A DNA stretch of 64,000 nucleotides from Daejeonella sp. (GCF_017495225.1 NZ_JAFEIG010000002.1:62001-126000); one strand, 5' to 3'; counted from the stretch's first letter, positions 50,108 to 61,220 are shown. The notes: generated by a model not told the origin, from the sequence alone. Numbers and translations are program-made.

Positions 50108-53100
50108 TTGAAGAGTGCAGCTACGTTTTATTTCAAGATTTTTTTAAGTGTCTTGATTATGCTTTATGCAGGGCAATCTTATGCTCAAACTGTTCCTGCA
50201 AAAAAAGATACGTCAAAGCTGGTATATCCTTTTCAAGACTCAAAGGGTATAGAATTAAAAAAGCAAGCGGGAATTTTCCTTCCCAAACCTTCTAATATCC
50301 AAAGAAGTGTTGAGTTTGATCCAATTTCTAAGCGATATATTATTCGTGAAAAAATTGGCGATCGACTTTATCGCGAGCCTCAATATTTAAGTATTGAAGA
50401 ATATCAGAAGTATGAAAATCAGCTCATTAAACGTAATTATTGGCGTGAATTAGCCGATTTACCCCTTGCCGAAGCACGTGAGCCTGGCTTTATCCCTCCA
50501 GTAAAAATAAATAGTCGCTCGTTTGAACGAATTTTTGGTGGAAATATCATTGATATTCGTCCACAAGGTTCTGCCGATCTTACCTTCTCTGGACGACTAA
50601 CCCGCAATGAAAATCCGATGTTCAACGAACGTCAGCGCCGTCAGGGTAATTTCGATTTCAATCAACGTATCCAAATGAATGTGGTTGGCCAGATTGGTGA
50701 AAGAATGAAAATTGCTACCAATTATAATACAGAGGCGCAATTTGATTTTGAAAATCAGGTAAAAATTGACTTTACGGGTAAAGAAGATGATATTATCAAA
50801 AAAATTGAGGCGGGGAATGTGAGTCTCCCACTTAGTTCTTCACTAATTACGGGTAGTCAGGCGCTATTCGGACTAAAAACGCAGCTTCAGTTTGGTCGTT
50901 TAAATGTCACTAGTATTTTCTCTCAGCAAAAGTCGCAGCAACGTGAAATAACCATTACAAATGGTTCTCAGCAGAATGAATTTGCTATTTCTGCGGATAA
51001 TTATGAAACTAATAAACACTATTTCTTAGCTCAATATTTCAGAGATAATTACAATAAATCGCTTCAAAATATTCCTATTAATAGTTCGCCTGTAAATATT
51101 ACTAAAATTGAAGTTTGGGTAACCAATCGTGCCAATACTACCTCAAATTCTAGAGACGTTTTGGCATTTCTTGATCTCGGTGAAAACAAAGTTTACAATA
51201 CTACTCAAGTGCAAGGTGGATCCGGCTATTCTGTTTTGCCTGCGGGCTTTGCGGGACCAGGCTTTGCACAACAATCGAACAATCTATTGCAGGTGCTGCC
51301 TCCCGGATTAAGGCAAACAAATTCAAACGATGCAAACTCCTTTTTTCAATCCGCTCGTGGTGGAACAGACAACTTCGCCAAGCTTACTTTTGCTCGTAGT
51401 TTAACTGAAAGAGAATATATTTTAAACCCTCGTTTAGGATATATTTCCCTCAATACAGCCCTTAATGCCGACGAAGTACTCGCCGTAGCATTCCGCTATA
51501 CCATCAATGGTCAGGAATATCAAGTCGGTGAGTTTTCTACCGATATTTCTGTGAACAATTCCACTCCGGAAGTGCTCTACGTGAAATTATTGAAAAATGA
51601 AACCCTCAAAACGAGTCTGCCAACCTGGGATTTGATGATGAAAAACATCTATACTCTTGGCGCTTATCAGGTTAGTCGTAACGACTTTAAACTAAATATT
51701 TTCCGTCTTGATGAGGAAACGGGTATTGAAAAACCTCAAATTACGGAGGGTCAAAATACAAACAATAAACTATGGATTCAAATGACCAATCTGGATAATT
51801 TGAATCAGCAAAACGACCGAAAGCCAGATGGTTATTTCGACTTTTTGGAAGGCATAACCATTGATCCGCTAAACGGGCGCATTACTTTTCCTTTGGTGGA
51901 GCCTTTTGGTTCTGATCTCGCCAAGCGATTTAATCCAGTGTCTGAAGCTGCGCTCATCGAAAAATATGTGTACCAACCGCTCTATGATTCTACAAAGGTT
52001 ATTGCACAGCAGCTATTTGCTAAGTTAAATAGGTATCAAATTCGTGGGACATATCAGTCACAAGGAGGCTCCGAATTTCAGCTGAATGCAATCAATGTGC
52101 CACCAGGTTCGGTGCAGGTTATTGCGGGTACTTTACCTTTGCAAGAAGGAGTTGATTTCACCGTTGACTATAATATTGGCTTGGTAAGGATCTTAAATCA
52201 GGCATTATTGAACTCTGGGCAGCAGATTAGAATCAAAATGGAGAATAATGAGCTTTTTGGGATGCAACAGCGCTCGCTCACCGGCTCCAGGTTTGATTAC
52301 AAGGTTAGTGATAAGCTTAATTTGGGAGGTACAATCATGAACCTTACTGAAAAGCCACTCACACAAAAGGTAAATTATGGCGAAGAGGCTATTTCAAATA
52401 CTATTTGGGGCTTTGACGTAAATTATAGCTCTCCTTCAAGATGGCTGACCCGCATGGTTGATAAAATACCATTTATCAATACGAAGGAGCCTTCAAGTAT
52501 TACCTTTTCGGGCGAATATGCACAGTTTATTCCGGGACATCCAAAGGCATTAAATTTTGCAGGAAGTAGAAATGGTGCCAGTTATTTGGATGATTTTGAG
52601 GCTAGTAGATCATTAATTGATATAAAAAGTGCTATTCCTTGGCAAATTTCTGGTACACCTAAGCTTTTTCCTGAATCTAACCTGAATAATGACCTTGCCT
52701 ACGGCTATAATCGGGCGCGATTAGCTTTTTACAATATAGACCCTATATTTTTTGTTACTGGTAATACGCTTACCCCCGAGAATATTAAAAGAGATAAAGA
52801 CGAAATGTCTAATCATTATGTAAGGCAAGTATTTGAACGTGAGGTATTTCCTTTCAAAGAGTCGAATACTGGTCAAGCGATTATCCTGCCCACTTTCGAC
52901 CTCGCTTATTATCCAAACGTTCGTGGACCTTATAACTTTACAACTACTGGTTTAACACCAAATGGTAATCTTCTAAACCCAAGAAGTAGATGGGGAGGCA
53001 TATTTAGAAAGCTTGATACCAACGACTTTGAAGCTCTAAACATCGAATTTATTGAGGTGTGGATGCTAGATCCATTTATTTATAATAAAAACAGTCAGGG

Positions 53101-56100
53101 TGGCGATTTATATTTCAACCTAGGAAATATCAGCGAAGACATTCTGAAGGATGGACGTAAAGCGCTAGAAAATGGTCTTGCGCCAGATGGTAATCCCGCT
53201 AAAACTGATCAAACAGTTTGGGGTAGAGTCCCAAAGCTTCAACCAGTGATTCAGGCTTTTGATAATAACCCTACAGCCAGACAGTTTCAAGATGTAGGTA
53301 TTGATGGATTAAGCTCAACAGACGAACGCCAGCAGTTTGGCACTTTCATAAACCAAGCTAAAGGTATTTTAAGTCCGCAGGCTGCAAGTGAATTGGAAGC
53401 AGATCCTGCATCCGATGATTTTCAATATTATCGTGGATCTAACCTCGACCAGGCAAATGCCGGCATTTTACAAAGATACTTAAAGTATAATAATACCGAG
53501 GGGAACTCCAAAACACCGCAACAATCCTTAGAGCAAACAGGAATAGAAACTACAGCGGCAACTCCTTTCCCTGATGGGGAGGATATTAACCGTGATAATA
53601 ATTCAACGCAGGCTGACGAGTATTTTCAATATAAACTATCCATTCGCCCGAAAGATTTACAAACTGTTGGGAATAATTATATTTCAGATATTCTTACAAC
53701 TACAGTGAAACTTGCTAATGGTAAGCAGGAATCAGTACGTTGGATTCAATTTAAAATTCCTATTACTGAATACATTCAAAAAGTAGGAAATATCGAAGAT
53801 TTTAAATCCATTCGTTTCATCAGAATGTTTACCACAGATTTTGCGGATACCACCATCATGCGCCTAGCAAAATTACAATTGGTGCGTGGTGAATGGCGTA
53901 GATACAATGCCGAAAATAGTCCCGCAAAAGTTATTGTTGATCCTTTATTAAATAATCCAGGTATCGACAATTCTACCATCGATGTAAGCACAGTTAATAT
54001 CGAAGAAAATGGTAAACGTTCGCCAATTCCTTATGTGCTCCCTCCAGGAATTACAAGAGAGATTGATTTTACCAATTTTAGAGGTGAATCACGCCAAAAT
54101 GAGCAGTCGCTAGCCCTAAATGTTAAAAATTTAAGAGATGGATATGGGCGTGCTACCTTTAGAACTACCTCCAACGACTTCCGTTCTTATAAACGTATGG
54201 AAATGTTTATTCATGCCGAGGGTAATCAGTTGAAAGACAATGATTTACGTGCATTTTTAAGGATAGGGTCAGATAATCAAGATAATTATTATGATTTTGA
54301 TATTCCCTTAAAGGTGACAAATCCTGGTACAAACGACCCTGGACTAATTTGGCCGGAACAAAATAAGATGAATGTGGAGCTAAAGCTGTTTTTAGAAGCT
54401 AAGGCTGCTCGAAATCTTGCCAAACTTAACGGACAGCCATGGCCTATAAATGTTCCATTTACCTTTCAGGATGGGGTAAATGTGGTTACTGTGAAAGGTC
54501 AGCCTGATCTCAGTAGAGTTCGTGTTTATATGCTTGGGGTTCGAAATCCTTTGAGGAATGAGGCTAATCCGGGACTAGATGATGGGCTAGACAAATCGGC
54601 ACAAATTTGGTTTAATGAGTTGAGGCTTACTGATTTTGATGAAGGTGGCGGCTGGGGAGCTACCGCACGTATGAATGCAAAGCTTGCCGATTTTGCTGAT
54701 ATCACCATTTCTGGAAGTAAAAGCACCTTTGGCTTTGGCTCTATCGATCGTAGAGTGAGTGAGCGTAATCGTGAAGATAATGTGCTTTTTGATGTTTCTG
54801 GAAATGTGGAATTAGGTAAATTCTTCCCAGAGAAAACAGGACTTAAAGTCCCAATGTTTGTGAATTTCTCTACTCAGATAGGTTCACCACAATATGATCC
54901 TCGCAATAGAGATACCGAGTTTAAAACTACTCTTGAAAATGCTACTAAGCAGGAAAAAGATTCTATTCGTTATATTACCGAAGATTTTACATCGCGCAAG
55001 GGTATCAATTTTACCAATGTTCGTAAAATAAAAACAAATCCAGAGAGTAAATCTTACCCTTGGGATATCGAAAATCTAAGCGTAACTTATGCCTTTAATG
55101 AGTTTAGTCACCGCGATTTTATCAATGAAAATAATATTCAGAAAACCTATCGCGCCGGACTCCAATATAGTTATTCTAGTCAGGCGAAGCCAATCACTCC
55201 ATTTGAAAAATTAATTAAATCGAAGAGTCTCGGACTTATAAAGGATTTAAATTTTAATCTTTTACCATCTATTTTAAACTTTAGTATTGACGTGAACCGA
55301 TTGTATTCTGAAAATACACTTCGAAATAACGATCCTAATAATTTCTTGCCAATCAATACCAATTTTAATAAGAATTTCCAGATGTCGCGTATTTATGGCA
55401 TTAGCTGGAATCTTACTAGATCCATGCAAATCGATTTTAATGCAACAAATTATTCGGTTATTGATGAGCCAGAGGGTCGTATCAATGGATTGAAGCGCGA
55501 TACACTTTGGGAGAATTTAAAGAAATTGGGCCGGACTACAGATTATGGTCATACGCTAAACCTGACTTATAATGTTCCAATTAATAAGGTGCCTGGACTA
55601 GATTGGGTTACGGTTGCAACACGTTATGGAGCAGGCTTTAATTGGCAAACTGAGCCTTTGCTTACACTAAATGATCCAAGTATCGATATCGGAAATAACA
55701 TCCAAAATTCACGTACTATCCAAATTAATCCAACCTTGAGTTTGATAGCTCTCTATAATAAATTCGGATTTATAAGGAGCATGAACGGACCCGATAAAAA
55801 ATCGAAAGCCGCATTTTTAGTTAATTTATTAACAAGCTTAAAAAATGTGAGTGGGGCCTATACAAGGTCGCAGGGCACATTCTTGCCCGGATATTTACCT
55901 AAAACGAACTTCTTTGGGCAGGATTTTAATACTGGAGCTCCGGGCTACGACTTCCTGATAGGTGGTCAGGGTGATATTCGAAACCGAGCATTACAAGGTG
56001 GATGGATTACCAGAGATTCACTTCAGAACCAATTGTATATTAATACCTCTAAGGAGGATATGAACTTTAGAGGCTTGGTTGAACCGATTAGTGATTTACG

Positions 56101-57160
56101 AATCGAATTGACGGCAATTAAGAGTCAGAGTTTTAACTATTCCACCAATTTCAAATTCTTACCATCTAGCAATAGCTTCGAGAATTTAAGTCCCGTAACC
56201 ACCGGCGACTTTACCATGTCCTATTTCACCTTGTTCACAGCCTTTAGTAAAGAGAATAAATTAACAAATACTTCGGCTTTATTTAGGCAGTTTCAAGAAA
56301 ATAGAATGATTATTTCAAAGAGACTTGGAGCACAAAATCCAAATTCTGCCGGATCAACTGGTGGATTTGCGGATGGCTATAATAAAAGCTCTCAAGATGT
56401 CTTAGTATCTTCATTTTTAGCGGCATACACCGGTAAGGATGCTAATAAAGTGTCTTTAAGTCGTTTCCCTAAAATTCCAATTCCTAACTGGCGTTTGAGT
56501 TATAATGGTTTAAGTAAATTGCCAGTATTGAGTGATATTTTTACTTCTATCGATATTAACCATGCTTATCGTTCAACTTATACGGTTAATGGTTTTAACT
56601 CTTTAGTACGTTATCAAGAAGCTAATGGGGGTGTTAATGTGAGAGATGCTAATGGTAACTTCTTACCTTATTATCAATTCTCCCAAATTACCTTATTTGA
56701 GCAGTTTTTACCCTTGCTAGGGGTAGATGTGCGTCTTAAAAATAATATGACTCTGAATTTCGAATATCGTAAATCAAGAGCTTTAAGTTTTAGCTTATCA
56801 AACGGACAACTAGCGCAACAGAATGAGAACGGCGCTGTTTTTGGTATGGGCTATCGTACCAACGAATTCCGCTTTCCTTTCGGTTTGTTTAAATCGTTAA
56901 AGCTTGATAACGACATGAATTTCAAACTTGATTTTGCCTTGAATGATCGTAAGATGCTTATTTATCGTGCTGATATCGACGAAGCAGAGGTTTCATCAGG
57001 TGCTAAGAATATCACAGTTAGGCCATCAGTGGATTATGTTCTAAATCAGCGTTTTACCATGCGCGTATTTTATGATGGGAATATTACTAAGCCTTATACT
57101 TCTCAAACATTTAATACATCATTCAGTAATTTTGGGGTTAATTTAAGGTTTAACTTATAA
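50108..57160 (+). CDS. sprA: Type IX secretion system translocon protein SprA (Sov)
   Basis: 2350-aa exported barrel protein; ruvA-sprA-gcvH neighbourhood; segments such as GSADLTFSGRLTRNENPMFNERQRRQGNFDFNQRIQMNVVGQIGERMKIATNYNTEAQFDFENQVKIDFTG. TTG start. Confidence 0.94.
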   Translation: MKSAATFYFKIFLSVLIMLYAGQSYAQTVPAKKDTSKLVYPFQDSKGIELKKQAGIFLPKPSNIQRSVEFDPISKRYIIREKIGDRLYREPQYLSIEEYQKYENQLIKRNYWRELADLPLAEAREPGFIPPVKINSRSFERIFGGNIIDIRPQGSADLTFSGRLTRNENPMFNERQRRQGNFDFNQRIQMNVVGQIGERMKIATNYNTEAQFDFENQVKIDFTGKEDDIIKKIEAGNVSLPLSSSLITGSQALFGLKTQLQFGRLNVTSIFSQQKSQQREITITNGSQQNEFAISADNYETNKHYFLAQYFRDNYNKSLQNIPINSSPVNITKIEVWVTNRANTTSNSRDVLAFLDLGENKVYNTTQVQGGSGYSVLPAGFAGPGFAQQSNNLLQVLPPGLRQTNSNDANSFFQSARGGTDNFAKLTFARSLTEREYILNPRLGYISLNTALNADEVLAVAFRYTINGQEYQVGEFSTDISVNNSTPEVLYVKLLKNETLKTSLPTWDLMMKNIYTLGAYQVSRNDFKLNIFRLDEETGIEKPQITEGQNTNNKLWIQMTNLDNLNQQNDRKPDGYFDFLEGITIDPLNGRITFPLVEPFGSDLAKRFNPVSEAALIEKYVYQPLYDSTKVIAQQLFAKLNRYQIRGTYQSQGGSEFQLNAINVPPGSVQVIAGTLPLQEGVDFTVDYNIGLVRILNQALLNSGQQIRIKMENNELFGMQQRSLTGSRFDYKVSDKLNLGGTIMNLTEKPLTQKVNYGEEAISNTIWGFDVNYSSPSRWLTRMVDKIPFINTKEPSSITFSGEYAQFIPGHPKALNFAGSRNGASYLDDFEASRSLIDIKSAIPWQISGTPKLFPESNLNNDLAYGYNRARLAFYNIDPIFFVTGNTLTPENIKRDKDEMSNHYVRQVFEREVFPFKESNTGQAIILPTFDLAYYPNVRGPYNFTTTGLTPNGNLLNPRSRWGGIFRKLDTNDFEALNIEFIEVWMLDPFIYNKNSQGGDLYFNLGNISEDILKDGRKALENGLAPDGNPAKTDQTVWGRVPKLQPVIQAFDNNPTARQFQDVGIDGLSSTDERQQFGTFINQAKGILSPQAASELEADPASDDFQYYRGSNLDQANAGILQRYLKYNNTEGNSKTPQQSLEQTGIETTAATPFPDGEDINRDNNSTQADEYFQYKLSIRPKDLQTVGNNYISDILTTTVKLANGKQESVRWIQFKIPITEYIQKVGNIEDFKSIRFIRMFTTDFADTTIMRLAKLQLVRGEWRRYNAENSPAKVIVDPLLNNPGIDNSTIDVSTVNIEENGKRSPIPYVLPPGITREIDFTNFRGESRQNEQSLALNVKNLRDGYGRATFRTTSNDFRSYKRMEMFIHAEGNQLKDNDLRAFLRIGSDNQDNYYDFDIPLKVTNPGTNDPGLIWPEQNKMNVELKLFLEAKAARNLAKLNGQPWPINVPFTFQDGVNVVTVKGQPDLSRVRVYMLGVRNPLRNEANPGLDDGLDKSAQIWFNELRLTDFDEGGGWGATARMNAKLADFADITISGSKSTFGFGSIDRRVSERNREDNVLFDVSGNVELGKFFPEKTGLKVPMFVNFSTQIGSPQYDPRNRDTEFKTTLENATKQEKDSIRYITEDFTSRKGINFTNVRKIKTNPESKSYPWDIENLSVTYAFNEFSHRDFINENNIQKTYRAGLQYSYSSQAKPITPFEKLIKSKSLGLIKDLNFNLLPSILNFSIDVNRLYSENTLRNNDPNNFLPINTNFNKNFQMSRIYGISWNLTRSMQIDFNATNYSVIDEPEGRINGLKRDTLWENLKKLGRTTDYGHTLNLTYNVPINKVPGLDWVTVATRYGAGFNWQTEPLLTLNDPSIDIGNNIQNSRTIQINPTLSLIALYNKFGFIRSMNGPDKKSKAAFLVNLLTSLKNVSGAYTRSQGTFLPGYLPKTNFFGQDFNTGAPGYDFLIGGQGDIRNRALQGGWITRDSLQNQLYINTSKEDMNFRGLVEPISDLRIELTAIKSQSFNYSTNFKFLPSSNSFENLSPVTTGDFTMSYFTLFTAFSKENKLTNTSALFRQFQENRMIISKRLGAQNPNSAGSTGGFADGYNKSSQDVLVSSFLAAYTGKDANKVSLSRFPKIPIPNWRLSYNGLSKLPVLSDIFTSIDINHAYRSTYTVNGFNSLVRYQEANGGVNVRDANGNFLPYYQFSQITLFEQFLPLLGVDVRLKNNMTLNFEYRKSRALSFSLSNGQLAQQNENGAVFGMGYRTNEFRFPFGLFKSLKLDNDMNFKLDFALNDRKMLIYRADIDEAEVSSGAKNITVRPSVDYVLNQRFTMRVFYDGNITKPYTSQTFNTSFSNFGVNLRFNL

Positions 57161-57236
57161 GAATAAGCTCAGATCATTAGATTTGTGAAAAGAAGATACA
57201 ATTTCTATAAATCAGCCCCAACTATTCTATAATTAA

Positions 57237-57266
57237 TTGGAAGTCTGACCAAATAAAGTATTTTTG
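57237..57266 (+). promoter_or_regulatory. Bacteroidota-type promoter TTG-N19-TATTTTTG upstream of gcvH
   Basis: TTG 57237-57239 and TATTTTTG 57259-57266, spacing exactly 19. Confidence 0.65.
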
Positions 57267-57288
57267 TAAAAATTAAAAAGACAATAAA

Positions 57289-57669
57289 ATGGAATTTCCT
57301 GCTGAATTAAAATACACTAAAGATCACGAATGGATTCGCGTTGAAGGCAATCAAGCCTTTGTTGGTATTACTGAATTTGCTCAACATGAATTGGGTGATA
57401 TCGTTTATGTAGATATCAATACCTTAGGCAAAGAGGTAAATAGCGAAGATGTTTTTGGTACTGTTGAAGCCGTAAAAACAGTTTCAGATCTATTTATGCC
57501 TTTGAGCGGGAAGATTCTTGAAATCAATAAAAAATTAGATGCCAATCCGGAGCTAGTTAATAGCGACCCTTATGGTGATGGATGGATGGTTAAAATTGAA
57601 ATTTCTGATGCAGCTCAGGTTGCTGGTTTACTAAGTTCTGCCGACTATCAATCACTTATCGGAGTTTAA
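57289..57669 (+). CDS. gcvH: Glycine cleavage system H protein
   Basis: [46 protein letters not shown] (lipoyl Lys). Confidence 0.97.
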   Translation: MEFPAELKYTKDHEWIRVEGNQAFVGITEFAQHELGDIVYVDINTLGKEVNSEDVFGTVEAVKTVSDLFMPLSGKILEINKKLDANPELVNSDPYGDGWMVKIEISDAAQVAGLLSSADYQSLIGV

Positions 57670-58064
57670 TGCTAAAAACATTAAGATACCAGTATTTGTC
57701 CATTTTATGGGCCATTTTTGTAGTTATTATTTGTGAAATCCCTTCTTCAGATATTTCTCCAGATAGTATTACATTTTTTGAAGGCTTCGATAAATTGGCA
57801 CATACTGGTTTCTTTTTTGTGTTAACTGTACTCTTGTTCCACGGTAAAATAAAAGAGCAAGGAAGCTATAATTATCGTATAATCACCATTCTTAAAATAT
57901 TGCTAATTACCCTATTTTTAGGGGTATTGATTGAGGCTTTGCAACATTTTGTATTTACCTACCGCTCTGCCGAATGGTGGGATCTGTTTGCAGATCTGAC
58001 CGGCGTAGGAATGGGTATCTTCAGCTATATCTTTTTGCATAGAAATCACCTCAATGAGAAATAA
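57669..58064 (+). CDS. VanZ family protein
   Basis: FEGFDKLAHTGFFFVLTVLLF; small TM protein after gcvH. Confidence 0.82.
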   Translation: MLKTLRYQYLSILWAIFVVIICEIPSSDISPDSITFFEGFDKLAHTGFFFVLTVLLFHGKIKEQGSYNYRIITILKILLITLFLGVLIEALQHFVFTYRSAEWWDLFADLTGVGMGIFSYIFLHRNHLNEK

Positions 58065-58188
58065 ATACCTCTTTATTTTCTTAATATGCTTGATCAGTTT
58101 AAGCTCTTGCGGTATTTTTAAAAAATCTTGTGATTGTCCTCGATTTATAAAATCACAATACCCTAATAATCAACCGATTAAAAGATAA
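58054..58188 (+). CDS. 44-aa predicted lipoprotein with CxCP motif (absent from the ORF track)
   Basis: MRNKYLFIFLICLISLSSCGIFKKSCDCPRFIKSQYPNNQPIKR*; lipobox SLSSC, overlaps the VanZ 3' end by 11 bp. Confidence 0.72.
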   Translation: MRNKYLFIFLICLISLSSCGIFKKSCDCPRFIKSQYPNNQPIKR

Positions 58189-58222
58189 TTCACATCCATT
58201 TGTCAAATTCATATTTTCTTAT

Positions 58223-58253
58223 TTGGAATTAATTCAAATAAGCTTTATTTTTG
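58223..58253 (+). promoter_or_regulatory. Candidate promoter TTG-N20-TATTTTTG upstream of feoA
   Basis: TTG 58223-58225, TATTTTTG 58246-58253. Confidence 0.5.
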
Positions 58254-58273
58254 TTTAAGATTTAGACAGGGAT

Positions 58274-58489
58274 ATGAAGCTTTCACAATTTTTACCAGGG
58301 CAAACAGGTATTATCAAAGAATTTACGGATTTAGAAATGTCTGTGAAATTAATGGAAATGGGTTGTTTACCAGGCGAATCCATTGTAGTTGAGCGCTTAG
58401 CACCACTTGGTGATCCTATGGCAATTACCGTGTCTGGATATCAATTGAGTCTCCGTAAGCAGGAAGCTTCTACCATCATTATGCAATAA
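58274..58489 (+). CDS. feoA: Ferrous iron transport protein A
   Basis: 71-aa SH3-like LSQFLPGQTGIIKEF...KLMEMGCLPGESIVVERLAPLGDPMAITVSGYQLSLRKQEA. Confidence 0.92.
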   Translation: MKLSQFLPGQTGIIKEFTDLEMSVKLMEMGCLPGESIVVERLAPLGDPMAITVSGYQLSLRKQEASTIIMQ

Positions 58490-58495
58490 TCCTCT

Positions 58496-60610
58496 GTGGA
58501 GCGCGATTTAAAAGTTGCATTAGTTGGTAATCCCAACTCCGGAAAATCTACCCTATTTAATGTCCTTACCGGATTAAACCAAAAGATTGGTAATTTCCCA
58601 GGTGTTACCGTCGAGAAGAAGATTGGTTTTTTTAAAATTCCTGAAAATCGTAACGTACAAATAACAGATCTTCCAGGCACCTATAGCATTTATCCCAAGA
58701 GTAGGGATGAAAGCATTGTGATGGATGCACTTGCGGATAAAAACAATCCAGACTATCCAGAACTGATTATTTTTGTTGCCGATGCATCGAATCTAAAGAG
58801 AAATCTGCTGCTATTTTCACAGGTTGCTGATCTACAAATTCCCATCATTATTGCTTTAAATATGATGGATTTGGCCAAGCAATCGGGAATTGAAATTTCT
58901 GTTGATGAGCTTGCACAAAAGCTTGGTGTTCAGGTTATTCCAATTTCTGCACGTAAGCAGGAGGGTATCGACCGATTAAAAGAAGCTATTCAAAATGCCA
59001 GCGCTATTCCGCTGCAATTGCCATCCATCGAGGTTGAAGCATTAGCGCCAGAAATTATCCAAAAAATTCAATTGGATTTAAATATTGAGCATCCTTATGT
59101 GGCGCTACAGATTGCTCATCAATACGAAAGCATGCCTTTCTTGTCTGCTGAGCAGAAAAAGCATGTTCAGGAGCTAAATTCTGCGCATGATTTCCACTCC
59201 CAAAAATTACAAGCCGCCGAAACCATTGCTCGATATAATTTTATTAACGATGTGCTTTTCGATACGGTTAAAATACATTCAGACCCGAAAAGTGAAACAT
59301 ATAGCAATAAAATCGATAAAATATTAACTCATAAGATATTTGGCTTTGCGATATTTTTCGCCATTTTATTCCTGATTTTCCAATCTATTTTTGCGTGGTC
59401 GGAATATCCCATGACTCTCATTGAGGATCTTTTCATGTGGCTTACAGATCAGGCGACACAAATTTTACCTCCCGGACTTTTCGCTGATTTGCTCATTGAT
59501 GGTGTTCTTGCGGGATTGAGTGGTGTGATTATTTTCATCCCACAGATAGCCATTTTATTTGCTTTTATCTCCATTTTGGAAGATACGGGCTATATGTCGC
59601 GCGTAACCTTCATGATGGATAAAATCATGCGTAAGGTAGGATTGAGTGGCAAATCAATTGTTCCTTTAATTGGTGGTTTTGCTTGTGCCGTGCCATCTAT
59701 TATGAGTGCCCGCAATATTGAGAGCTGGAAAGATCGGATGATCACCATCATGGTAACGCCTCTCATTGCCTGCTCTGCGCGTTTGCCGGTTTATACCTTA
59801 TTAATTTCTTTGGTGGTTCCTGATGAAAAGGTCTGGGGACTCATAAACATGCAAGGAATAGCCCTTATGTTTTTATATGTACTCAGTATTTTGGGCGCTA
59901 TTTTGGTGGCTTGGGTGATGAAACAAATCATCAAATCGAAAGAGAGAGGTTATTTCATTATGGAGCTTCCGGTGTACAGAATGCCACGCTGGAATAATGT
60001 GCTTTTGACGATGTACCGTAGTGTGAAAGCCTTTGTTTTTGAAGCTGGAAAAGTGATTATTGCGGTCTCCATTATTCTTTGGGTACTTTCATCTTTTGGT
60101 CCTGGAGATCGTTTTGAAAAGATTGAAGCCAAATATAATTCTGAATCTTTGATACAGCAACATCCTCAAGATGAGCTTGGTAGGTTACAAGCATCAGAAA
60201 AACTAGAAAATTCTTATGCTGGAATTTTAGGAAAATCGATAGAGCCAGTCATCAAGCCTTTAGGATTTGATTGGAAGATTGGTATTGCCCTAATTACCTC
60301 TTTTGCTGCGCGTGAGGTGTTTGTAGGTACCATGGCGACCATTTACAGTGTGGATGCGGATGATTCGCAAGTGGAATCGGTAAGAGAGAAAATGCAGTCG
60401 GCAAGAAATACGGAAACTGGTCTGCCAGTCTTTACTACCGCCGTAGCATTTTCATTGATGATGTTTTATGCGTTCGCGATGCAATGTATCAGTACCATTG
60501 CGGTGGTATATCGTGAGACAAAGAGTTGGAAGTGGCCTGCAATTCAATTTGCTTACATGACTGTACTAGCTTATCTTGCAAGCTTTATTGTGTACAATCT
60601 GCTAAAGTAA
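58496..60610 (+). CDS. feoB: Ferrous iron transport protein B
   Basis: GNPNSGKSTLFNVLTGLNQKIGNFPGVTVEKK, TDLPGTYSIYPKS, multiple TM segments, GGFACAVPSIMSAR. Confidence 0.96.
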   Translation: MERDLKVALVGNPNSGKSTLFNVLTGLNQKIGNFPGVTVEKKIGFFKIPENRNVQITDLPGTYSIYPKSRDESIVMDALADKNNPDYPELIIFVADASNLKRNLLLFSQVADLQIPIIIALNMMDLAKQSGIEISVDELAQKLGVQVIPISARKQEGIDRLKEAIQNASAIPLQLPSIEVEALAPEIIQKIQLDLNIEHPYVALQIAHQYESMPFLSAEQKKHVQELNSAHDFHSQKLQAAETIARYNFINDVLFDTVKIHSDPKSETYSNKIDKILTHKIFGFAIFFAILFLIFQSIFAWSEYPMTLIEDLFMWLTDQATQILPPGLFADLLIDGVLAGLSGVIIFIPQIAILFAFISILEDTGYMSRVTFMMDKIMRKVGLSGKSIVPLIGGFACAVPSIMSARNIESWKDRMITIMVTPLIACSARLPVYTLLISLVVPDEKVWGLINMQGIALMFLYVLSILGAILVAWVMKQIIKSKERGYFIMELPVYRMPRWNNVLLTMYRSVKAFVFEAGKVIIAVSIILWVLSSFGPGDRFEKIEAKYNSESLIQQHPQDELGRLQASEKLENSYAGILGKSIEPVIKPLGFDWKIGIALITSFAAREVFVGTMATIYSVDADDSQVESVREKMQSARNTETGLPVFTTAVAFSLMMFYAFAMQCISTIAVVYRETKSWKWPAIQFAYMTVLAYLASFIVYNLLK

Positions 60611-60614
60611 AATC

Positions 60615-61220
60615 TTGGATAAAATTAGTGTTCTTATTAATTACATGCCTTCGGATGCAGCACCTGTGATTGCCCGATGGATAGATTATTTTAAGTGTGA
60701 ATTCAAGATTTCAAGAAATAGGAGCACCAAATTTGGCGATTACCGCCATCCTTTCAAAGATGCGGGGCATCGTATTTCCGTAAATTATAATCTCAATCCT
60801 TACGCATTCTTAATCACTACGGTGCATGAATTTGCGCACCTCTTAACCTGGAATGAGCATAAAAGAAAGGCTAAGCCCCACGGACAAGAGTGGAAAGATA
60901 ATTTCAAAAAAATGATGCGTCCTTTTTTTGAGCAATCAATTTTTCCACCCGATGTGAAGCAAGCTATTGTAAAATACCTCGAAAATCCGGCAGCCTCCAG
61001 CTGCACCGACCTCAACTTATTTAGAATTCTGAAAGCTTATGACCGCAAGGCTGAAGGAGTATTCTGCGTGGAGAATATTGAGATGAAGGCACTATTTTCG
61101 ATCAAAGGCGGCAGAATCTTTAGAAAAGAATGTCTGGTTCGCAAACGCTACAGATGTGTTGAAATTAATACTGGAGCGGTTTATTTGTTTCCTCCGCTGG
61201 CGGAGGTGAGTAGGGTGTGA
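60615..61220 (+). CDS. SprT-like zinc metalloprotease-domain protein
   Basis: VHEFAHLLTWNEHKRKAKPHGQEWKDNF (HExxH). Confidence 0.85.
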   Translation: MDKISVLINYMPSDAAPVIARWIDYFKCEFKISRNRSTKFGDYRHPFKDAGHRISVNYNLNPYAFLITTVHEFAHLLTWNEHKRKAKPHGQEWKDNFKKMMRPFFEQSIFPPDVKQAIVKYLENPAASSCTDLNLFRILKAYDRKAEGVFCVENIEMKALFSIKGGRIFRKECLVRKRYRCVEINTGAVYLFPPLAEVSRV

